The position numbers and the translations under genes were made by a program. The notes under the pieces were generated by a model, which worked only from the letters and a program-made list of their open reading frames with translations, was not told the DNA's origin and ran no database searches. A stretch of DNA of 10,652 nucleotides from DATJJW01 sp035491935 (GTDB lineage: Bacteria > Pseudomonadota > Alphaproteobacteria > ATCC43930 > CGMCC-115725). Each line of letters begins with the position of its first letter. Position 1 is the first letter of the stretch. The DNA lies in contig DATJJW010000223.1 in NCBI GenBank assembly GCA_035491935.1, forward strand, positions 1-10,652. Direction: 5' to 3'. Shown here piece after piece: positions 6,184 to 10,652 of this stretch.

Positions 6184-7917
6184 ATGGAATTTCGCAAGAC
6201 CACGACCGCCGACGGCATGCGCATCTTCTGGGACGTCGCGATCCCGATGCCGGATGGCATCGTGCTGCGCGCCGACATCTTCATGCCGATGGATGACGCC
6301 CGTTATCCCGCCATCGCCAGCTATGGCCCCTATGCCAAGGGGCTGTCCTTCCAGGAGGGCTACAAAGGCAATTGGGACCGCATGGTCGCGGCGTATCCCG
6401 AGATTCTCGAAGGCTCGAGCAACAAGTATCAGAATTGGGAGCTGGTCGACCCGGAGAAATGGGTCCCGGACGGCTATGCTTGCGTGCGCATCGACAGCCG
6501 CGGCGCCGGCAGTTCCCCCGGCAAGGTCGAGGTCTGGTCGCCGATTGAGGCCAAGGATCTGCACGATTGCATCGAATGGATCGCCCAGCAGGCATGGAGC
6601 AACGGCAAGGTCGGCCTGAACGGCATCTCCTATTACGCCATGAACCAATGGCATGTGGCGGGTTTGCAGCCGCCGCATCTGACCGCCTGCTGCATCTGGG
6701 AGGGGGCGGCCGATCATTACCGCGACGTCGCACGCCATGGCGGTCTCTATTGCGAATTCATGGAGACTTGGTTCGCGCGCCAGGTCGTGCCGCTGCAGCA
6801 TGGCTATGGCGAGCGTGGCAAGCGCAGCCAGATCACCGGCGAGCTGGTTGCGGGACCGGAGACGCTGCCGGAAGGCGAGCTCGCCGCCAACCGCGTCGAC
6901 CCCGGTGCCGAGGCGCTGAAACGCGAGCTCGACGGGCCCTATTATCGCGAGCGCTCGCCCAACTACGCCAATATCAAGACACCGCTGCTGTCGGCGGGCA
7001 ATTGGGGCGGCGTGGGCTTGCATCCGCGCGGCAATTTCGAAGGCTATCTGGCCGCGACCTCAAGCCAGAAATGGCTGGAGGTGCATGGCGATTCTCATTT
7101 CTCGCCCTTCTATCGCAATGCAGGCGTGGCGCTGCAGAAGAAGTTCTTCGGCCATTTCCTGAAAGGGGAGAACACCGGTTGGGACAAGCAGCCGCCGGTG
7201 CAATTGCAGATCCGCCATCCGGGCGAGAAATTCGTCATCCGCGACGAGCAGGAATGGCCGCTGGCACGCACGCAATGGACCAGGTTCCACCTCGATCCGA
7301 AGTCGCGCACACTCAGCCGCGACAAGGTGGCGGCCGAGCCGGTGACCTACGAGGCGATGGGCAGGGGCGTGACGTTCTCCCTGCCGGTTTCGGACAAGCC
7401 CTTGGAGATCACAGGCCCGGTCGCGGCCAAGCTGTTCGTCTCGTCGGAGACCGAGGATGCCGATCTGTTCCTGACGCTGCGTCTGTGGGACCCCGAGGGC
7501 AAGGAGGTCCTGTTCATCGGATCGAACGATCCGCGCACGCCGATCGCGATCGGCTGGCTGCGCGCCTCGCACCGCAAGCTCGACCCGGCCAAGAGCCTGC
7601 CTTACCGGCCCTATCATGCCCATGACGAGATCCAGAAGCTGACGCCGCACAGGCCGGTCGAGCTCGACATCGAGCTCTGGCCGACCAGCATCGTCGTGCC
7701 GCCGGGCTATCGGCTCGACCTCGAGATCAAGGGCAATGATTTCGACCACGGCCTCGGCGATCTGGGCTTTGCCAATGCCATGTACCGCATGACCGGCGTC
7801 GGCCCTTTCATCCATGCGACGCAGGCCGACAGGCCACCTTCCGTATTCGGCAAGAAGAACACGCTGCATTTCGATGGCGGCAAGGAATCCTATCTGCTGC
7901 TGCCGATCATCCCCTGA
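6184..7917 (+). CDS. CocE/NonD family serine hydrolase
   Basis: This 577-residue protein has the full length and layout of the X-Pro dipeptidyl-peptidase S15/CocE acyl-esterase family: an alpha/beta-hydrolase core at about 15-320 and a C-terminal jelly-roll (PepX_C) domain at about 365-560. Seen: a strand with GYACVRIDSRGAGSSPG (97-113), the nucleophile elbow NGISYYAMNQW with Ser149, Tyr50 in the position of the CocE oxyanion tyrosine, and a probable catalytic His305 in VHGDSHFSPFY. The third triad position, Asp in the CocE AGWYDG motif, aligns with Gly275 in AGNWGGVGLHPRG. No signal peptide is seen, so it is probably cytoplasmic. It likely hydrolyses an ester or amide taken up by a neighbouring transporter. 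Members act on cocaine, cephalosporin esters, glutaryl-amides and others, so the substrate is open. It is flanked by MFS and cupin genes on the same strand. Confidence 0.9.
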   Translation: MEFRKTTTADGMRIFWDVAIPMPDGIVLRADIFMPMDDARYPAIASYGPYAKGLSFQEGYKGNWDRMVAAYPEILEGSSNKYQNWELVDPEKWVPDGYACVRIDSRGAGSSPGKVEVWSPIEAKDLHDCIEWIAQQAWSNGKVGLNGISYYAMNQWHVAGLQPPHLTACCIWEGAADHYRDVARHGGLYCEFMETWFARQVVPLQHGYGERGKRSQITGELVAGPETLPEGELAANRVDPGAEALKRELDGPYYRERSPNYANIKTPLLSAGNWGGVGLHPRGNFEGYLAATSSQKWLEVHGDSHFSPFYRNAGVALQKKFFGHFLKGENTGWDKQPPVQLQIRHPGEKFVIRDEQEWPLARTQWTRFHLDPKSRTLSRDKVAAEPVTYEAMGRGVTFSLPVSDKPLEITGPVAAKLFVSSETEDADLFLTLRLWDPEGKEVLFIGSNDPRTPIAIGWLRASHRKLDPAKSLPYRPYHAHDEIQKLTPHRPVELDIELWPTSIVVPPGYRLDLEIKGNDFDHGLGDLGFANAMYRMTGVGPFIHATQADRPPSVFGKKNTLHFDGGKESYLLLPIIP

Positions 7918-7923
7918 TCTCGT

Positions 7924-7937
7924 CTCATCCGGATGAG
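7924..7937. repeat. perfect 14-base palindrome after the hydrolase gene
   Basis: CTCATCCGGATGAG starts 7 bases after the hydrolase stop. As RNA it gives only a 5-pair stem with a CCGG loop and no T-run, so it is weak as a terminator. As DNA it could be a dimeric protein site. Confidence 0.4.
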
Positions 7938-8015
7938 GCGGTATCACACCATGCCCACTCGGTCATTGGCCGGTGGTCTTGGGGTGGGCTAAAGCGTTTC
8001 CTAGAGAAGGATGCC

Positions 8016-8046
8016 CTCGGGGTGGGTGGATTCCACGCACCCCGAG
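8016..8046 (+). other. strong interrupted hairpin upstream of the cupin gene
   Basis: Bases 8016-8024 (CTCGGGGTG) pair perfectly with 8038-8046 (CACCCCGAG). After a single G-G mismatch, GTGG (8026-8029) pairs with CCAC (8033-8036) around an ATT loop. The total is 13 pairs in 31 bases. No T-run follows on either strand, so it is not a standard intrinsic terminator. It lies about 50 bases before the cupin ATG, where it could stabilise processed message or modulate expression. Confidence 0.6.
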
Positions 8047-8083
8047 CAGCGGTCAAAAGACGCGGAAAGCGCAATTTGGCAAC

Positions 8084-8088
8084 GGGAG
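8084..8088 (+). promoter_or_regulatory. ribosome binding site fixing the cupin start
   Basis: GGGAG lies 6 bases before ATG 8095. The longer in-frame ATG at 8011 would run through the hairpin and add 28 residues with no family resemblance. Confidence 0.75.
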
Positions 8089-8094
8089 CGCAGC

Positions 8095-9027
8095 ATGCAG
8101 ATCGCCACCTACGACGAGATTCCCTGGACCCTGGCGCCCGGTACGCGGGGCGGCGGCAATGCCACCACCGAGATGCTGCTGAAGAAGGGACAGGAGGGCT
8201 TCCAGTACAAGCGCCTGTTCACCGGCAGCGTCGGCGAACCCGGCAATTTTGAGATGGTGGTGCTGCGGACCAATTCGACGCAGGACATCAAACATTACCC
8301 GCGCCACACCCATGCCTTCGAGCAGGTGCGCCTGACACTGGAGGGCGACCCCGATTGGACGCCGGGCGTCATCACGCCCGAAGGCTGGGTCGTCTATATG
8401 GGTGCCGGCACACCCTATGGCCCCTATGACCGCCAGATCGGCCATGTCCAACTGCATGTCCAGTTCCAGGGTGCCGGCTGCCCGCCCTTCCTGAACTATG
8501 ACGAGATGGCCGCCGCACGCGACGCGCTGACCAAGAAGGGCTCGTTCGAGAAGGGCGTCTATACCTGGTTCGACGAGCAGGGGCGGCGCCACAACCAGGA
8601 TGGGCATGCCGCCGCCGTGGCCTATGCCACCGGCCAGCCGGTGGTCGCGCCGTCCGCACGGCTGGGCGCGCCGGTCAACATGAACCCGGAAGCCTTCCGC
8701 TGGCTGCCCGTGGCCGCTGGCGTCGATGCCAAGGAACTCGGCAGCTTCACCGAGGGTAAGACGCGCATGGGCTTCCTGCGCCTTGGAGCCGGTGTCTCCT
8801 ATATACTGCCGGTGGCGGCGCAGCGGACGCTGTATTTCGTCGTCGGCGGCACGGGCACGGCCGATGGCCAGCCGATCGTCGAACGGGACGGCATGATGCA
8901 GATGGCAGGCGAGGCGGGCTGCGCGCTCAAGGCCGATCAGAGCTTGACCTTGTTCATCCTGGCGCTACCGACTGTAGAATCGATGCAGCCCATGCCGGTG
9001 GACACCCGGGAACACAAGGTCGCCTGA
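8095..9027 (+). CDS. bicupin (double cupin-fold) protein, possible dioxygenase- or lyase-like enzyme
   Basis: This 310-residue protein has two cupin-like halves. In the first, HYPRHTHAFEQVRLTLEG (67-84) supplies the HxH (His71, His73) and Glu76 of cupin motif 1, and RQIGHVQLHVQF (113-124) fits motif 2 with His117 or His121, so this half probably binds a divalent metal. The second half, about 225-292, keeps the strand pattern and turn (YFVVGGTGTADGQPIV) but has no His in the motif 1 position (ILPVAAQRTL, 237-246), so it is probably structural. The fold is shared by gentisate-type dioxygenases, isomerases, lyases and binding proteins, and I cannot choose between them. No signal peptide is seen. 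It stands between the hydrolase and the TIM-barrel gene (16 bases downstream), pointing to a step in the same catabolic route. Confidence 0.82.
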   Translation: MQIATYDEIPWTLAPGTRGGGNATTEMLLKKGQEGFQYKRLFTGSVGEPGNFEMVVLRTNSTQDIKHYPRHTHAFEQVRLTLEGDPDWTPGVITPEGWVVYMGAGTPYGPYDRQIGHVQLHVQFQGAGCPPFLNYDEMAAARDALTKKGSFEKGVYTWFDEQGRRHNQDGHAAAVAYATGQPVVAPSARLGAPVNMNPEAFRWLPVAAGVDAKELGSFTEGKTRMGFLRLGAGVSYILPVAAQRTLYFVVGGTGTADGQPIVERDGMMQMAGEAGCALKADQSLTLFILALPTVESMQPMPVDTREHKVA

Positions 9028-9043
9028 ACCTGATCACGGTCCC

Positions 9044-9928
9044 ATGAACCCGCTCAGCCCCGCCAATCCACTCAGCCCCGCCAATCCACTCAGCCTCTGC
9101 CAACTCACCGTCGAGACCGGGGCGTCCATGGGCGCCTCGGTCGGCGACGATCTGCTGCGAACGATCACGGCGGCGGCCAAGGCAGGCTTCTCCGCCGTGG
9201 TGCCGAGAATCAGGCCGGCCAGCGGCCCGGGCGTCGCACCGCGCGACGACCAGCCCCTCGACGTCAAGGCGATCCGGCGCCGGCTCGACGATACCGGCCT
9301 CGCCGTCGTCAGCGTGCTCTCCTACTGGATCACGGCCGAGACCGATCCCGCGGCCTTCCGGGCCTCGATGGATGCCGCGGCCGAGATCGGCGCGACAGGG
9401 GTGCAGATCGTGTGTCACGATCCGGATGAGGGCAGGCTGGCGGAGAATTTCACCACGACCTGTGCCATTGCCGAGGCACGCGGCCTCAGGGTGGCGCTGG
9501 AATTCATGGCCTATACCACGGTCCACTCGCTGGAGGCCGCGCGCCGGCTGATCGCGCGTAGCGGCGCCCGCAACGCCGGGCTGTGCCTCGACGCGCTGCA
9601 TTTCTACCGCGCGGGCGGCATTGCGGCCGATCTGGCGATGCTCGAGCCGCAGGAATTGTTCCTGGTGCAGATTTGCGATGCCGCGCGGCAGGCGCCGCCC
9701 TTGGCGGCGTTGCGCCAGGAAGCGCGCGGCGGGCGGTTCTATCCGGGCGAGGGGGAACTGCCGCTGGACGAATTCTTCGCTGCCTTGCCGCCCGGTTGCC
9801 TGCTCGATGTCGAGGCGCCTTGCGCCGCCGATGCCGCCCTATCCATCGACGAGAAGGCCGCGAATGCGGCGCGGGCGACGCGCGCATTCCTGGCCCGGCA
9901 AGAGAAAGGCCAGCAGACGAGAAGGTAG
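9044..9928 (+). CDS. sugar phosphate isomerase/epimerase-like TIM-barrel protein (AP_endonuc_2 family)
   Basis: This 294-residue cytoplasmic protein matches the xylose-isomerase-like TIM-barrel family (IolE/IolI, hydroxypyruvate isomerase, AP endonuclease 2). Family resemblance begins at LSLCQLT (16-22). Likely metal ligands are Glu153 in ALEFMAY, Asp183 and His186 in LCLDALHF, Gln209 in LFLVQICDA and Glu257 in LLDVEAP, with the usual RFYPGEGELPLDEFF stretch (231-245). These are well placed for an active metal-dependent isomerase, epimerase or dehydratase, with substrate unknown. The first 15 residues are an expanded NPLSPA repeat not expected for the family. The start ATG has no clear ribosome binding site, and translation probably couples from the cupin gene 16 bases upstream. 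No better start is visible. Confidence 0.86.
   Translation: MNPLSPANPLSPANPLSLCQLTVETGASMGASVGDDLLRTITAAAKAGFSAVVPRIRPASGPGVAPRDDQPLDVKAIRRRLDDTGLAVVSVLSYWITAETDPAAFRASMDAAAEIGATGVQIVCHDPDEGRLAENFTTTCAIAEARGLRVALEFMAYTTVHSLEAARRLIARSGARNAGLCLDALHFYRAGGIAADLAMLEPQELFLVQICDAARQAPPLAALRQEARGGRFYPGEGELPLDEFFAALPPGCLLDVEAPCAADAALSIDEKAANAARATRAFLARQEKGQQTRR
9047..9095 (+). repeat. 18-base tandem repeat at the 5' end of the TIM-barrel gene
   Basis: There are two full units (9047-9064 and 9065-9082) and a partial third (9083-9095), encoding NPLSPA-NPLSPA-NPLS. Units 2 and 3 are identical over their 13 shared bases. Unit 1 differs from unit 2 at two silent third positions. The unit length is a multiple of three, so copy changes keep the frame. 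It looks like duplication of the original N-terminal codons by slippage. Confidence 0.85.
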
Positions 9929-9996
9929 CGCGCCTGGTTTCCCAGCCAACCGCCTGATCCCGCATAACCGAAGAACAATAAACTGGGGAGGGAAGG

Positions 9997-10652
9997 ATGA
10001 TCAGATACGCCCATGTGCTCGGCCTGTGCGCCGCCCTCGGGGTCGCGGGCATCCATGCGGCGTCGGCCGCGGATTATCCGACCCGGACGATCCAGATCGT
10101 CGTGCCTTATGCCGCCGGCGGCGGCGTCGATCTCACCGCGCGCGTGGTCGCCCAGCAGATGTCGGAAGACACCGGACAGAGCGTTGTCGTCATCAACAAG
10201 CCGGGTGCCTCCGGAGTCGTCGGCTCGCAATTCGTCTCCTCGGCCAAGCCCGATGGCTATACGCTGCTTCTGGCCTCGGGGGTCACGGAGGCGACCGCGC
10301 CCTTCATCCTCGGCCAGACCTCGTTCGACCTGATGCGCGACCTGACGCCGGTCGCGGAGGTGGCCTACGGATCGGAGATCGTCGTGGTCAATCCGAAATT
10401 CCCGGCCAAGACCTTCGGCGACCTGGTGACCTATATCAAGCAGCATCCGACGACATTCCGCTGGGGCGTCGGCGGCTTGGGCACGCTCGAGCATCTGACG
10501 ATTACGGCGCTCGACCAGCGTCTGGGGGTGAAACCGGTCGTCGCTCCCTATAACGGGGTGGCGCCGGCGACGGTCGCGACGATCTCGGGCGAGATCAATG
10601 CCACGCTGCTGCCGTTGGCCGGCGCCAAAGGCAATCTGGAAGCCGGTACGCT
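9997..10652 (+). CDS. TctC/Bug-family periplasmic solute-binding protein (cut by right edge)
   Basis: The frame is open to the window end, giving 218 residues of a family usually about 320 long. GGGGAGGGAAGG immediately before the ATG gives a strong ribosome binding site. Residues 1-25 form a signal peptide with an Ala-Ser-Ala-type cleavage site before DYPTRTIQIVVPYAAGGGVD. The family signatures are clear: the VVPYAAGGGVD loop with ligand-contacting Asp45, VVVINKPGASGVVGSQFV, and KPDGYTLLLAS. Such receptors feed carboxylated substrates to TctAB membrane partners, which could be downstream but are not in view; many Bug genes are orphans. It lies 68 bases after the TIM-barrel gene. Its presence supports an organic-acid or ester catabolic role for the group, although the MFS gene already supplies a transporter. 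Confidence 0.93.
   Translation, partial: MIRYAHVLGLCAALGVAGIHAASAADYPTRTIQIVVPYAAGGGVDLTARVVAQQMSEDTGQSVVVINKPGASGVVGSQFVSSAKPDGYTLLLASGVTEATAPFILGQTSFDLMRDLTPVAEVAYGSEIVVVNPKFPAKTFGDLVTYIKQHPTTFRWGVGGLGTLEHLTITALDQRLGVKPVVAPYNGVAPATVATISGEINATLLPLAGAKGNLEAGT

Larger units (their letters stand above)
7918..8094. other. 177-base gap between hydrolase and cupin genes
   Basis: There is no gene here. The gap contains a perfect 14-base palindrome right after the hydrolase stop, a large hairpin near its right end, and the word GGGGTGGG twice (7981-7988 and 8019-8026). The same word also occurs in the MFS/hydrolase gap at 6136-6143. No convincing promoter was found, so the cupin gene may rely on read-through. 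Confidence 0.6.

Noticed and set aside
5530..7023. 497-codon open frame on the minus strand opposite the MFS and hydrolase genes
   Set aside because: It crosses two well-supported genes and their gap, has no family motifs, and is the expected stop-poor antisense frame of GC-rich codon usage.
7924..7937. Palindrome as an intrinsic terminator of the hydrolase gene
   Set aside because: The stem is only five pairs and no T-run follows, so it is kept only as a palindrome.
7060..7947. 295-codon minus-strand frame opposite the hydrolase
   Set aside because: It is an antisense shadow of the hydrolase gene with no motifs.

Overview
The window looks like chromosome of a free-living, motile, GC-rich alphaproteobacterium. 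This is inferred from codon bias towards G/C, the chemotaxis gene style, and a TctC/Bug-type binding protein next to catabolic genes. I cannot name a genus. It holds two divergent gene groups separated by about 0.68 kb without a convincing gene.

Left group (positions 1-4000, minus strand): a chemotaxis operon read right to left as STAS-domain protein, cheY, cheA, cheW, then a methyl-accepting chemotaxis protein (MCP) that runs off the left edge. The first four genes are joined by three 4-base ATGA stop/start overlaps, so they are probably translationally coupled. Together they make a receptor-CheW-CheA-CheY phosphorelay. The STAS protein resembles the small anti-sigma-antagonist-like proteins sometimes encoded beside cheA.

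Middle (4001-4677): a spacer whose left part (to about 4165) is clearly AT-rich, continuing the AT-rich STAS gene, and whose right part returns to high GC. Near its right end is a candidate sigma-70-like promoter overlapped by two 10-base direct repeats 31 bases apart, a plausible operator for the rightward genes.

Right group (4678-10652, plus strand): MFS transporter, CocE/NonD-family serine hydrolase, bicupin protein, AP-endonuclease-2-type TIM-barrel (sugar phosphate isomerase/epimerase-like) protein, and the start of a TctC/Bug periplasmic solute-binding protein cut by the right edge. All are co-directional. Gaps of 75, 177, 16 and 68 bases make one catabolic operon plausible: uptake of an organic acid or ester, hydrolysis, and further conversion by the cupin and TIM-barrel proteins. 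The substrate cannot be read from sequence. Two gaps contain strong GC-rich hairpins.

For the MFS, hydrolase and cupin genes I moved the start inward from the longest open frame to an ATG with a good ribosome binding site. The most interesting points are the loss of the canonical catalytic Asp position in the hydrolase, the metal-ligand-free second cupin half, an 18-base tandem repeat at the start of the TIM-barrel gene, and the repeat-flanked promoter. I saw no mobile element, CRISPR array, tRNA or rRNA, and nothing that clearly amounts to a new defence or signalling system.
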